From Paralichthys olivaceus (taxonomy: Eukaryota; Chordata; Actinopteri; Pleuronectiformes; Paralichthyidae): 64,000 nt of DNA. The position numbers and the translations under genes were made by a program. The stretch spans positions 15,347,001 to 15,411,000 of the forward strand of contig NC_091094.1 in assembly GCF_024713975.1 (NCBI RefSeq). The letters run 5' to 3'. How positions within the stretch are numbered: the stretch's first letter is position 1; every line of letters starts with the position of its first letter. Under the pieces are notes generated by a model. That model was not told the origin of the DNA. It did not search any database and saw nothing but the letters and a program-made list of their open reading frames with translations. Shown one piece after another: positions 25,201 through 36,930 of this stretch.

Positions 25201-27020
25201 GAACAGTTGACAGGACATGACATTTTTTCCCACAAACACATTTACCTGAATCTGTGCCGTCAGTACATCAGTCTGCTCTGTGAGGAGACAGTGAAGCTCA
25301 GTGAGTGAATCTGTTCTTTGTCAGCCATTAGTTCCACACATTGATTACATGGCTGCTGAGCTAAAACAAGAAACATGTGAGATCATCACTTAATCGTGGA
25401 CGTGGACGGACTGTGTGTATCCTGCATTAAATCTGGGGTTTGGGTCCTGTTGACACATGGCGGAGCTTTTTTCAGGGTCAGAAAGGAGCAGGTGTAATCA
25501 TCCATTCTTCCGTTATCCAACAGTACAAATACCCAGCCCCCCCCCCTTTACCCCGACACTAAAAGCCTGCAGACCCATTTCATTTCTTTCAAACAAAGCC
25601 TCTGAGTGGAAGGCAACATATTTTTAGCCCCGTGCCACTTTCTGTTTCCTGTCAACAGGTCTATCAAATTTTGCATTAGCTCAAACCCCGGATCAAGAGC
25701 GATGCACTTACATTTTGTAGTTGCTGTTTGTGTTTCTGTTCTGATGCTGAATGAGCCTCCAGAGAACATTGCACTGTAAAGTGTGTTTGTATTTAATGGT
25801 GCATGAACGAGAACTTCCTCTGTCGTCTGTTTTATAAAGATGATGTCTACTTAGTCACATCTGCTGCTTTCAATTCTTGTGTAATACAGCTTATCAGCAG
25901 TCTCTCATTAATTCCAGGTCAATTTTTTTAATTAATTTCTTGATTAAGTCTTTGATTATGTTGTGATGGTCCAGCTACTGACAAAGAAAAATCGTACCTG
26001 CCGACCCCTGATATAATATGATTATTGCATGATTCAGTTTGAATATTAATTACTATAACTGAACAGTTAATGCTGAAAGTTATGTTGGTATATGTTATTT
26101 TAAATCTTGTTCCATGTGTCCCTTTTATAACTTAGAATCAGAATCAGACTCAGAAATACTTTGATTAAATTCAAAGAGCATCTGCCTCTCTAAAGTTCTC
26201 TGCAGCAAAGTGTGCACAGATGTTTAAAATGGACAGATGTTTCAGCATTTTACTTCTGTTCATGCACCTGTGCTGAACAAAAAAAGTATTCTGGCTGGAA
26301 CTGTTGCGTTCACACCAACCTTTTTTTTATGTTATCTATACATATAAATACATTTGATAATTTATTGCATATGTTAAAACAATATATCCAATAATGTGTT
26401 TTTATGCCTGTGTTAAAAGGATCTTACTTAAATACATTTGTCATGTCAAAATATAAAAATGCTCAATTACATTTCATTTTAATGTTGCAGCTCCACAAGC
26501 TGTATGCTTGTATCATATACTGTATATCAGATGTGTCATGTTTTATGAGCTGATCATATATTTTGCATGTGAAATCATGATCAACAAGGAAACTAGAAAA
26601 CTAAGTGTGAAATAAATCGACTGGAAAAACTGAAATATTTCTGTAGTAAAGTAGAAGTACTAAGAGATAAAATGAAAGCCCTCAAGAAAAGTAAAAACTG
26701 TTGTATTAGTACAGTACTAATAAAATATTATAAAATAAAATAAGATAATCCCTTTTTTACATTGATTTAGTCTTGACTTGCGTATTTAGAAGCATCTGCA
26801 CACATTCCAGAGAGATTTACAGCAAGTAAACTGAGCATCAATAAAGCTCCCCTTCAGATGATCATGTTATGTGTTACATGCAGCATTAACATGCTGCTAA
26901 TGTCAATTAACTGATGAAATGATGTAAAGTGCAGAGGTTAAACTTACATTCCATGTACTGCTGCAGCTGGATAAAATCCACAGGAGTCAGAGAGCCCTCT
27001 GTGTCATCAGCAGAGGCCAT
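16237..27020 (-). CDS. dgka: Diacylglycerol kinase alpha, complete, 23 coding exons
   Basis: Phosphorylates diacylglycerol to phosphatidic acid at membranes, in a calcium-regulated way. Exons 5' to 3': 26948-27020, 25115-25191, 24527-24671, 24068-24142, 23888-23937, 23018-23092, 22725-22841, 22474-22591, 22198-22286, 20788-20898, 20590-20688, 20072-20122, 19141-19214, 18792-18866, 18623-18708, 18452-18541, 18176-18336, 17923-17987, 17732-17822, 17419-17599, 17122-17242, 16497-16557 and 16237-16317. The sum is 2166 nt, 721 aa, against about 735 in human, with every phase consistent. Order: recoverin-like N-terminus (about 1-120); EF-hand loops [12 protein letters not shown] (about 130) and [12 protein letters not shown] (about 175), both canonical; two C1 domains (about 212-262 and 277-330); catalytic domain with GGDGT near 425-429 and [17 protein letters not shown]; accessory domain with MHGGSNLWG and [16 protein letters not shown]. 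Exon 9 is ended at GGT|GTAAG because that keeps the frame into exon 10. The exon 4 donor GTTGGT is weak. The conventional EF-hands argue for alpha rather than beta or gamma only together with overall similarity and synteny. Confidence 0.95.
16625..16830. repeat. Dispersed repeat in dgka intron 22
   Basis: The stretch resembles a short interspersed element common in fish introns. It has CACATTTACCCATTCACA near 16687 and TCTTGCCCAAGGACCCTTC near 16789. No coding capacity. Family name not recalled. Confidence 0.5.
16915..17080. mobile_element. Short insertion with 26-bp perfect inverted repeat, flanked by 15-bp direct repeats
   Basis: Arms at 16923-16948 and 16997-17022 are exact reverse complements (cores GTCTGCACACCAGTTGAGG and CCTCAACTGGTGTGCAGAC), separated by 48 AT-rich bases. 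The whole is bracketed by identical TTGATATATTTATCA at 16900-16914 and 17081-17095, which looks like a target-site duplication. It lies in the dgka intron between the exons at 17122-17242 and 16497-16557. Confidence 0.7.
20270..20575. repeat. Dispersed repeat, copy 1 of 3 in dgka introns
   Basis: Shares ATGCAAAAACTACTGAACC, CAATTTGGTGCAG and GGCCTTGGTGGACGTGTGC with a family abundant in fish genomes. Related copies are at about 20960-21175 and 21775-22142 in the same orientation. Confidence 0.65.
20960..21175. repeat. Dispersed repeat, copy 2 of 3 in dgka introns
   Basis: Contains TTTGTTTGTTTGTTG, AACTTGGTGGAAGGATATGG, GGTCAGGGAAGAATCC and TTTGGTGCAGATCCAGATCA in the order seen in the family. 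Its right end is truncated compared with copy 3. Confidence 0.7.
21775..22142. repeat. Dispersed repeat, copy 3 of 3 in dgka introns
   Basis: The fullest copy. It runs from TAATCTCCGCCAAGGAGGTT through ATTACGCAAAAAACTACTGG and TTTGGTGCAGATCCAGATCA to ACTCTACTAGGTGAGATTCT. The start CTCCGCCAAGGAGG is itself a small hairpin. Confidence 0.7.
22442..22458 (-). promoter_or_regulatory. CTCF-like motif beside the donor of dgka exon 8
   Basis: The minus strand reads CCGCTAGGGGGCAG, close to the CTCF core consensus CCASYAGRKGGCRS. It lies 16-30 bases inside the intron from the donor opposite 22469-22473. Binding is inferred only. Confidence 0.35.
25192..26947 (-). other. dgka intron 1 (coding), AT-rich
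   Basis: Long intron between coding exons 1 and 2. Contains a 9-base C run near 25539 and AT-rich sequence. No exon or mobile element recognised. Confidence 0.6.
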
Positions 27021-27908
27021 GTTGATCAGCTGTGTGAGCAAAGACAAGAAAAAACAAAATGACTGGACAGTGAGGGAGGTGACAGGGATGAAAACATCCA
27101 GGGCAGGAGTACCAACCCTGAGAAAGGTTGGAAAGTATCCAATTTTATTAGGGCATGCTCTGTTCTGTCATTGACCCAGGTGAACTGGTTTGCTTCCATT
27201 CCTTCAACTGCACACAACAGTAGTAAGTCAGACACTCCCTGCTTCAAAGATACTGATCATCCACTTGATCTGGTGTCTGGGGTTCATCTAAATACTAAAG
27301 AATTACAAGCATCAGCAGTGAACATTTCACAATGGACCATTGTGAATATAGCAAGTGTTATGCAGATAGTTGATAAAAGCTTTAAAATCATGGGAATGGG
27401 GAAAGGTGTGCAACAAAATTGATCAACGTCAGGAACTGACCACAATAAACCCAGAGAGGAGCGACAAGTGACACTTTGATAGGTTGTATGCTGCAGAGCG
27501 CCAGTCTCTTAAGAACTATTAATAATAACATGATATTAATGATAAGTTACAAAGTGCTTAACAGAGAAAAAATTTGAAATGAAAAGAATAGCACTCAAAA
27601 CAATAGAAAAAAAATCTGTTCAGTTAAATGTCACCAGCAGAAAAACAGGAAAAGTCATTATTGGCTGTACAGATATTAATTGTAAACTTAACCGCAGCTC
27701 AACTCTCTGTTCTGTACTTTAATCAGCACCGTGCTGTTCCACTCAGCAAAGCACTTCAGAAATCAACAATTAAGATTAAAAGGGCACATCCATCAGACAG
27801 GATTATAACTGGAGGCCAGAGTCACTGACAGTAACAACTGTTTAGGTGCACAGGTGATCAGTCACTCACACATGAAGAGGAGGGAAGCTGAACCTTCAGG
27901 CTTCTTAC

Positions 27909-27910
27909 CT

Positions 27911-27947
<37 letters not shown>

Positions 27948-28070
27948 ACACTTCAGCAGAGGTCAATAAAAATGGTCCCACACACGGAGCTCCGTCCCAC
28001 AGAACTTTGGTATGTTGTCTGACAGCAGCTGGCACTTGTGAGTACATGTGTGCGCTGCGGTATTAGCGGA
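27909..28070 (-). other. dgka: dgka 5' UTR exon with (CT)n tract, approximate 5' end
   Basis: A minus-strand donor CAG|GTAAGAAG is found opposite 27901-27908. The exon it closes starts its 3' side with a (GA)n tract (CT on plus at 27913-27944). The coding exon at 26948-27029 has an acceptor (CACACAG) nine bases before the ATG, so a separate 5' UTR exon is needed, and this is the best candidate. A GC box (CCCGCCTC) lies near 28123. The upstream limit is not defined. Confidence 0.45.
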
Positions 28071-28179
28071 TGTAAGGGATTAAGAATGAGAAGAGGTGGA
28101 GCTCTGAGCCATAATCACTGAGCCCGCCTCTCGCACGCACACAAACACACACGCACGTGTGCGCGCACACACACACAGG

Positions 28180-28318
28180 TTTGCACAGAGACTTTGCATT
28201 CATTGTGGACAGTCTAACCAAAACCTCATCCCTCATGACAAATTCATGGCTAACCCTGACCTTAACCTTTGGCTTTGGTCTACTTGTCCTGACAAGATAA
28301 CATAAACAAGTACAAAAA

Positions 28319-28377
<59 letters not shown>
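28180..28377. repeat. Dispersed repeat ending in (AC)n microsatellite
   Basis: The block has GACAGTCTAACCAAAACC and GGCTAACCCTGACCTTAACC and runs into about 28 AC units at 28321-28377. It resembles the microsatellite-linked repeats common in fish. The minus-strand frame over it is an artefact. Confidence 0.6.
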
Positions 28378-28379
<2 letters not shown>

Positions 28380-28439
28380 CATCTATTGTACCCTTCCAAT
28401 GAGTCAACGCATTTTCTAAATACTGAGGCTTAAAGTCTG

Positions 28440-29366
28440 AAAATCAGAATGAGGTCTGCAGCTCTCTGGTCTCCAGCTTTAACAGAGTGAATGAGCCAAT
28501 CTGACTGAATGAAACAGACCATTGAATTGATTCTGCACATCAGCTCAACAGACTGGGCCTAACAATTTAAGAAAAACTAAAATTGTCTTTCAATTGAATT
28601 GAGTAAAGGCCTCTTCACCTAACCATGACATATGACTGACAAACTAATATAGGCTAAACATTGGACATAAAAAGAAACAGTGGGCTCTTCTTTGGTTTGA
28701 AATGGAGGCTGAGGTCAAAGAGCAAGAGTGGTTGGCAGGTCCAAAGTTTATACTGTGTCTGTGGCTTTTTTCCAGATCAATGTGCTTTGACTTTTCTGAG
28801 TGTGAAAAAAATGGCTGTTTTTCAGCATCTTTCTGTGCTAAAACTGCTCTCAAAGCCACAGATGGAGGTTGTCAGACATGGTTTTTACATCAAAATAAAA
28901 TAGAGTTTGTTTACTTTGCAGACATGTCACTATGACATCTTTCGGACCTATACTTTTGGCTGTATCATTTTTTTTGAAAAAAGTTTTCCGGTTTCACCTC
29001 TCCATTGGATGCCATGTTAATTTTGAAAAAAAAAAAGGTCAGAGGACAACAACAGTCAAAAACTCCCACAGTCACATTTCTTAACTCTAACCAATATATA
29101 TATGTGTACATTCGGCAAAGTCTTGGGATTGTCACAGTGTTTTTATTTCACAGATAGGACTTATAGTTTATGAGTTAGAAGCATTTGTTTGAAGGGGCAG
29201 AGCTTCATCTCTCTGAGCTGGGAGATAACAAGTGCAGCAATCAAGTCAGTGAGTATCCATAGCAACGACATACACACACAGAGGAGAGGCTCCTCTTCAT
29301 ATTTACTGATTAGGTCCAGTGGTGACATCACTTCCCCTGTGACGCAACGCCAACACTGAGTGAGTA
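28440..29366. other. Spacer between dgka and stx16, left part
   Basis: No gene recognised. Short frames at 28661-28935 on plus have no family resemblance or splice support. Confidence 0.5.
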
Positions 29367-29800
29367 ACAGGATGTTATCAAGAAACCTTTAAAGAGCCTA
29401 GATTTTCAAAATAAAAATAAACGATCCCCCATAGTTACAGGATGTTATCAGGAAACCTGTAAAGAGCCTGGATTTTCAAAATACCCCCCTGATAGTAACA
29501 GGATTTTACCTTGAAACCCGAAAGGAGCCTGGATTTTCAAAATAAAACCATACAGATAGCTCACTGACCTTAAAAGGAAGCCTGAAGGAGGCTGGATTTT
29601 CAAATTAAAAGTCCTGGATGGTCATAAGACCTTACCAGGAAGGCTGAAGGATGCTGGATTTTCAAAATCAAACCCCAAGATAGTTACAGGATGTTCCAGA
29701 GAGCCTGAAAAAGACTGTATTTTCAAAATAAACCCCCCAAATAATTACAGAATGTTTCCAGGAATTGTGAAACATGCTGGATTAAATAAATTCCCATTAT
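29367..29800. repeat. Degenerate minisatellite, about seven units of about 60 bp
   Basis: Each unit carries an A(C)AGGATGTTA-like start, a GAAACCTGTAAAGAGCCTGG-like middle and GATTTTCAAAATAAA, repeated at roughly 29370, 29435, 29495, 29560, 29620, 29680 and 29740 with increasing drift. It lies about 0.9 kb upstream of stx16. Confidence 0.8.
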
Positions 29801-29824
29801 TGGTGATAAGACACTACAACCTTA

Positions 29825-30060
29825 AAACATGGTTTCCCTGTCTCTGAAATTGGTACAGTCTCTCTGTCACCAACCTGGATCATGTTATCAAAATGCAGCT
29901 TTTATAAATGTCTTTCTCTATCACTGTCTATCTCTCTCTCTCTCTCCCTCAGGGTCAATCTCCTTCCTCTTAAACTCGTACAGTGTCTCTGTCTCTCTGA
30001 AATGGGTCCAGTCTCTCTGTCACCAACCTGGATCTCATGTGATCAAAATGTGATTATCTG
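29825..30060. repeat. Local direct duplication
   Basis: CTCTGAAATTGGTACAGTCT followed by CTCTGTCACCAACCTGGAT (about 29840-29880) recurs, slightly changed, at about 29993-30035. A CT-rich tract lies between the copies. Confidence 0.7.
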
Positions 30061-30309
30061 TGGAGCTGGCAGCAAGCACAAGGCACCCATTCAAAATTTC
30101 TCTGGGAGGAATTTTCTAGTTATGATTGTTAATGTATTGCATTTATTGTGGCATCTATGTTTACATACAGCATTTGAAACATTATATTTCAGATGTGTAT
30201 TGTCCAAAAATCAAGTTTATCTATTAAATGTACTTGAATATCATGAATAGCATAGTCTCCTACAAACAACACTCTATCTTATAAATGTGAACAGCGCACT
30301 GTGTGACCA

Positions 30310-30721
30310 CTGTCGGTAGATGGCGGTAATCCACCTCAGCGACAGAAGACAGCCGCAGTCACGTAGTAGAAGAAGACGCTGTTGACGCAGGTGTTGATGT
30401 CCTCCTTCTTCCGCAGCTTTGTGGAGCGGAGTCGCTTTCACCAATCTGACGCTAAATTCAGACTTCAGGGAGAAACCCGCGGCCATGCTTCTTACTTTGA
30501 ACTGAAGTGTCAGTGATGGTTAGCGGATGAATGTGTTTCAGGTCGTTTGACGTCCGCTGTAGACGCTGTTTCGCGAGTTTTCTCCATCACTCATTGCAGG
30601 CAGAGCTAAAGCTAAAGCTAGCTGTGTGTTAGCAGCGGCTCTCGGCAGCTGTGGACATACATTTAATAAACCATCCCCTGGTCCGCCCTTTGTGCAGAAT
30701 TAGATTTCAGACAAGGCAGTC
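30310..30721 (+). promoter_or_regulatory. stx16: stx16 promoter and 5' UTR region
   Basis: GC-richer DNA with CpGs immediately upstream of the stx16 start codon. It contains TAGATGGCGGTAATCCACC (30317-30335), TCACGTAG (30359-30366) and a GAAGAAGACGC tract. There is no TATA box, as expected for a housekeeping trafficking gene. The TSS is not defined. Confidence 0.5.
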
Positions 30722-32200
30722 ATGGCCACTCGGCGTCTGACCGATGCCTTCTTGTTAATGCGGAACAATGCAATCCAAAACCGGCAAATATTGGCTGAGC
30801 AAGTGAGTACATACGACCCCCGTCTGAGTACACGTAGCAATGCTGCGGTGAGTGGTCTGCATCGTTTTGACATTTTACTGTGTGTGTTTGCATGTAGCCA
30901 GTCGCAGGTAGCTGGTAGCTAGGAGCAGCTGTGTGTGCCTGTAGCTGCTAGTTAGTCTCAGAGAGGTTTTATTCCTCAGGACTGATGGAGGAGGAGGGCG
31001 TGCAGCCATGTTCTCATAGTCAATGTCTTTATCACATGTAAACAAGCTGAGTCAAACTAGTTCAGTTTTAGTCGGCATCGCTATAATTTATTAGAAAAAA
31101 AGAATAGTAATTAGGATAGAGGAAGAAGTAGACATTGTATGTGTCATTTTGGTGGGGTTCTGCTAAAGTAAAGCATGTTTTTATATTTATATTCTGCTCC
31201 TCACTATCACAAATCAAGTTTTTTGTGGTCTAGTCTAGTGTGTGTTGACCTGTGTTAGATTGTTCCACTTGAATAGAAGTGGACTATACAGATAATGTAT
31301 CATTATGTATGCAATTGCCTTTTGTGATATTGATATTTATGGTCATATAGTGTTTCTGACAAACTGTTTAAATCGTTTATAGATAATATTCTCACACAGC
31401 TTTTTGTTACATTAATGCAGTAAACATAAAGTATATGAATCTAGTATTTTCACTTCCATTCCTGCTTTCTGACTTGCAGCACAGTGGTTTGACTTTCTCA
31501 AATTCTTAAGCGGTGATGGGAAAGCCTCCCAGATCCATCATTATCTTAGTTAGTAGGTAAAGACCTAGAAACAAATTAGATCAAGGCTTTTGCTTTTTTG
31601 CTGTATCCATCAGGACAGATGTTAGTACCCGGTGTGTACGGGGCCTTTCAAACAAACCAGGTTACCCTGCCCACAGACAGTACAGGGAGAGACATTGTGT
31701 TATGAATAGTGTCAAAATCTCTTTTGCCTTAGAGGTCATCTCCATTTTTTGTCATACTGCCCCAACCCTTTACTAGAATTCAGCTAGTCAACTTATGTAA
31801 TTCTATAAATATGTGACAGACATCAAGGCTACGAAAATGGAAAAAGGCTGAATTAGAAACTGCTTTGTCTCAGACTTATCTCTCTAATGGTGCCTTTGTC
31901 ACCTTATTCAACATGATATTCAGATTTATTTCTGTTAGCACCTACCTACTTACCCAGTATAAAGCAAAACTCAATGCCACTCTACTTAGTAAAACTACCA
32001 AACACAAGTAAGCCAGCACAGCTCCTGAATGGCTCCTTTTTAACAGCTTTTGCAGCTCTCTCTACCAGAAGTGTTTGCATTAGAGTTCACCTGCACTGTT
32101 CAGCTGTGTGTGTTTGTCTGTGAGCATTCACACTCAGCTGTGAACTGTTACTCTAAGAGGCATGAATGTGGTGGTCTATCCCATCAGCTGATGTGTGTAT

Positions 32201-32266
<66 letters not shown>

Positions 32267-32658
32267 TGTGCTGGGGTTTACCTCAGGACCATCAAGAACA
32301 TCTGCCAGTAGCCTCAGAGTTAGAGAAACCAGCAACAATGCTGTGGCCTGGTCGTCCACAGCCTGGAACATTTTGTGATGGTTGGTTCATGCCTGACAGT
32401 CTTTTCTTCTATTGAGAGAAAAAACAACTTGTTTAAAAGTCAGTTAGTCCCCTTTATCTTTTCCTTCAGAACAACAGCAGTCATCATGGACCAGCTCAGA
32501 AATTAGGCTTTAACTAGTTGAGACCTCCTTGGCTCATGGGATGTTACATTTGTTGGATCCTGTTCTTTGACTACAGCTCTATGTGCATCATCATTCTACA
32601 TAAGAAAAACTGCTCTCCATTTCCAGCTTTTATAATGCCATTATATAATAGTGTCTAT

Positions 32659-32694
<36 letters not shown>

Positions 32695-35583
32695 GAGAGA
32701 GACTCTGTTTAATTATAAAAAAGATTATCATAATAAAGCCAGGTCTATTAAGTTTTAGTGTTTAGTATAGTTTCTTAAATTTATAATATTCTATTGCATT
32801 TTCCTTTATATTTTTCTTGAATGTGTCCTTTTTTGTTACTAAAACTCAACTATTTCTGCTGCCTTTATTCTGACTGTTTTTCACATAATGTGTCTAAAGT
32901 GGATAATTTAGTTTATAGACAATTTATGATGTAACTTTGCATTCAGACAACCAGACATTTTGTATCGCTGCCATAAACAGAAATAATGATTCTTATCTCA
33001 AAGGAATGAAATTGTTGGTAGTAGATGCAAACACACTTTTTCTGGGCTTCCCTTCTGATTTTCCAGGGCTCACTCTCTTTCATTTTTCTCTTTTTCCTTT
33101 CTCTTTATGGGATGGGACCACTCTGCTCTCTGCCAATCACATTAGGAGCTGGATGAGGTACTGCTGTTCCCCTTCATGGTAGAATTTAGACTCATACAAT
33201 GGTGTACCATCATTATTGTGGTGAGTTATTATACTAAATGTTTTAATTTGATTGTCTTTTTAAGTTGGCTGATGATCGAATGGCCCTGGTGTCAGGAATT
33301 AGTCTGGATCCTGAGGCTGCCATTGGAGTCACACGAAAACTGCCTCCTAAATGGATAGAGGGAGTTGATGAGGTAAAATGAATTATGAAATTATATTTGT
33401 AGATGCACTTTTGTATATTGTGAACTATTATAATATTTTTGAAAATTCATACACAGTGAAAACATATATTTAATATATAGTTTAGAGTATTTATATGTGT
33501 AAAAACTTGTAAGTTACATTTTGGGAAGTTTTTGAACACAAAGTCCTAACTTGGTTGTGAACTCACTGCCTTTCAGATTCAATACGAAATCACACGGGTT
33601 CGACAGAAGATGAAAGAACTGGCCTTACTTCATGACAAGCATATGAACCGTCCAACTCTGGATGACAGTAGTGAAGAGGAGCACGCCATAGAAATCACTA
33701 CCCAGGAGATCACACAGGTACATTCATTTTACAGTTTAGTTTTTGAGATACTGCACATTTATTTAGAATTTTAACACCTATTTAAATGTTTCTCAATTGG
33801 AGACACCTTTTAAGCCTATTTTGAATACATTTTAATTGGTATAGAATGATATAGAATTAATCGTGTCCTCTCTTATTGTTCTAATGGCTGACACCTGAGA
33901 ATATTTTATTGTCAAGACTTTGAAATGTTGTTTATTTCTACTTGCTCGCTTGTGTTCCCTGCAGATGTTTCACAGATGCCAGCGAGCTGTGACAGGTTTG
34001 CAGACTCGCTGCGGCCACTGCACCGAGCAGGAGGAGAGACTATTGAGAAACGTGGTCTCGTCTCTGGCACAGAGTCTACAGGAGCTGTCCACTAATTTTA
34101 GATACACACAGTCCAGTTACCTAAAACGTAAGAATTCAACTTTAAAGAACTAAAAGAACACTGAAGCATGTCTTGGTTTTTCCTCATTCCTTTATATCTC
34201 CACCCACATGTTCGGAGGACTGTCTGGGTCATATCTCACATCATATCTCTTCTATCTTTATGCTGTTTTGTCTAACAGGTATGAAGAATCGTGAGGAGAG
34301 ATCAAAACACTTTTTTGACTCAGGACCCTTAATGGAGGAGGATGAAGATTTAGCTCTGTATGACAAGGTGAGTTGTTTTTGTGGCTGTTCCCTGTGACCA
34401 ATAAAAAAAGAAATATTTACTACTGTTATTGTTAATATGAACATGATAATCCTACTAAAAGACACAGTGAATGTCTGGGGGAATAAAACTAAATATTATT
34501 ATTATTTATTTATATTATTTTTTATTATTTTTCTCTGGCTGAAATGTGGTTTTAACGTAGGAATTTTGTATTTCTATGAAATCACCTAATTTTATTCTTT
34601 TATTTCTTCTGTTTCAGGGATTCACAGACGACCAGCTGATGCTGATGGAGGAGAACACGGTCATGGTTGAAGAGCGAGAGAAGGAGATCAGACAAATAGT
34701 GCAGTCCATCTCTGATCTGAATGAGATTTTCCGGGACTTGGCAGGAATGGTAGTTGAACAGGTATTTGAAGCAACAGTGAGATAAAAAAAGCAAAGCTTT
34801 TTTTGTCCCCTCAGATGTGTAGTTTTTAACAAAAGGCCCAAAAGACTTATTGTCATATTAAAATTCCATTTCATTTTACAATTATTTAAGTAACTGAAGG
34901 GACAAATACTTGAAAATGAACCGACCTTCAAGTGAAAACAAACCAAAGCTACAGGTGGTGTTTGTTTTATAGTGGTACACTACACATTTGTTACACTTCA
35001 AAGAAAGATCATCTACAACTAAAATAAAAAACGATCTCCCATTAATAAAATTCCTCCATTTCTGTAATAGGGCACCGTTCTTGACAGAATCGACTTCAAC
35101 GTGGAGCAGGCTTGTGTTAAAACAGACGACGGATTGAAACAGTTACAAAAGGTAAACACAAAATACTCTTGGACACTTGTAATTATGGGTTTTACCTGAC
35201 ATTTTGACATTTTTGTTTTAATGAGTTCAACCTTCAACCTTTTTAATCCCGATTGTAAAAAAAAAAAAAATGTTGGGGGGGGGCATTTTCAGCTGATATT
35301 ATATATAATAGTTATATCATATCAGTGTATAACAAACCATATCTACACACTTGTATGGTTGAATACATAAATTGATATTTATCTTGAATCTTGAGTACAT
35401 AAATTGTTGTATTCAAGTAATCCTTTAATGAAGCAAAGCAACTGTTATAAAGTAGCTGACATTGAAACATGTTCTTTGCAGGCGGAGCAATATCAGAAGA
35501 AAAACAGAAAGATGCTGGTCATTTTGATCCTCTTCATCATAATCATTGTTCTAATTATTATTCTTTTTGGAACAAAGTTCTAG
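30722..35583 (+). CDS. stx16: Syntaxin-16, complete, eight exons
   Basis: Qa-SNARE of the trans-Golgi network, acting in retrograde endosome-to-Golgi fusion. Exons: 30722-30847, 33265-33372, 33577-33717, 33965-34127, 34279-34367, 34618-34761, 35071-35151 and 35482-35583. They total 954 nt, 317 aa (human about 325), with all phases consistent. The N-terminus [20 protein letters not shown] matches the family, including the short peptide that binds Vps45. An N-terminal three-helix region follows ([20 protein letters not shown] to about residue 180). The SNARE motif occupies about 222-284, with [20 protein letters not shown] and [22 protein letters not shown]-terminal transmembrane anchor is encoded by the last exon ([21 protein letters not shown] region). 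Exon 1 reads [16 protein letters not shown] before joining LADDRMAL, like a shorter splice form of the mammalian protein. dgka is divergent on its left and eef1akmt3 follows on the same strand. Confidence 0.96.
32200..32263. repeat. Composite (AC)n-(AT)n microsatellite
   Basis: Seven AC units pass directly into about 25 AT units, in stx16 intron 1. Confidence 0.95.
32662..32692. repeat. (GT)n microsatellite
   Basis: About 15 GT units in stx16 intron 1. Confidence 0.95.
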
Positions 35584-36930
35584 TCCTCTGGCGTTTGTTT
35601 TCTGTGTGGGTGTATGGTGTGCATCTGTTTGGACTTGGACTTGGTCTTAAACGAAGCTGACTGCCTTTCAAACCCAAAACAGGAACTCCTCGTCTCTTTT
35701 CCAGATGCACCTGCAGCAATGTGGAGATATTTTTTTTGTGGTCTATTTTAATGAAAGAAACAATCAAAAATCTGTCTGAGCCATTTTATCAAGTGGCTCT
35801 CATCAAATCGCTCCAATGCTCTTTGACCAAGTTTTGTCAAACCCAAACATGTTAATGTTGAGTTGCTAACCCAGTGTTCTCTGCTTGAACTCAAAGCACA
35901 AGTTGTGAAATTTCTTGTGTGAAGAGGCAACTCATTTGTTCAATACCATTGCAAACATTTAGTTTCTGTGAGAGAGCAGAAATGTTTGAAAGAGAAACAT
36001 GCAGTAGATCTTATTTTATGGCAAAATAATTTTCATCCCAACATGGCACAGTATTTTACATCACTTTTGTGTTAAGGCAGCACCACATATTATTATAATA
36101 GTCATTCATTACCAAAAATATTCCTTTGATTTAAAGGACCACCATTATATTTTGTTTTAAATCAGTTTATTTATAATTAGTCTGAGGTCTGTGTTACTCC
36201 ACTGTTGGTCTGAAGAGGGTCCAGTCAGCCAGTTCAATCCTAAAATCAAACCTGTTTCAAATCTGCTCTACTTTTCATCAAGTGCTCACTTTAAAACACT
36301 TAATTGTTTTGTTTGTTTTGTTTTTCATGGTCCTTGCATTAAGTGCTACCTTTTAAAAACTCTTGCAGTTTGCACATATTGAGGCCTGGCGGGAGGAGAG
36401 GGGGTGTTATGGATGTAATACTACTGGTATCTGTATAATGAAAAAAGAAGAATGATTGCATTATTTATTTTTAATAACTTCAAATAATCCAGAGGTTAAT
36501 ATGTGTTCGGTTCCAGGCAGAATTACTGTATATTGGGTAAAAGTGTGTCTGAACCTAACTGTTATTGTCCCACCCCACTGAGGAAAATGTGATGACTTCC
36601 AGCACAAGCCGACATATAAAGACAGCATTATGGGGGATGTTTTCGTCTTTTTCTTTTCAGACTGGACATGACATACTTTAGTTGGCTCTGTTGGAAATGT
36701 CCTGTGTTATATGAAGACTGTTTAGCTGAAATGATGAAGAGCTGACATTTGACATATCTGTACGCTACAGTTTATACACCTGTTCATCCATCTTTGTCAT
36801 TGATGTGAAATGTGTGTGTGTGTGAGAAAAAATGGTTATGTCCTAGTGGAACTCCACTCAAGTTTTGTTTTTCCAAACAAAACTGGCAAAGAGACAGCAG
36901 CTTTTTTAAAATAAACCTGGAACATGGTGT
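35584..36930 (+). other. stx16: stx16 3' UTR (probable)
   Basis: Sequence after the stx16 stop with no further coding content. A canonical AATAAA in AAAATAAACCTGGAACATGG near 36911, followed by a GT-rich stretch, is a good polyadenylation site and would give a 3' UTR of about 1.3 kb. Confidence 0.55.

Larger units (their letters stand above)
30848..33264 (+). other. stx16 intron 1
   Basis: 2.4 kb intron with a composite (AC)n(AT)n microsatellite at 32200-32263 and a GT run at 32662-32692. No other gene recognised inside. Confidence 0.7.

Noticed and set aside
28063-28407. 114-codon minus frame over the AC repeat
   Set aside because: Poly-Cys-Val from the microsatellite, with flanks in a dispersed repeat.
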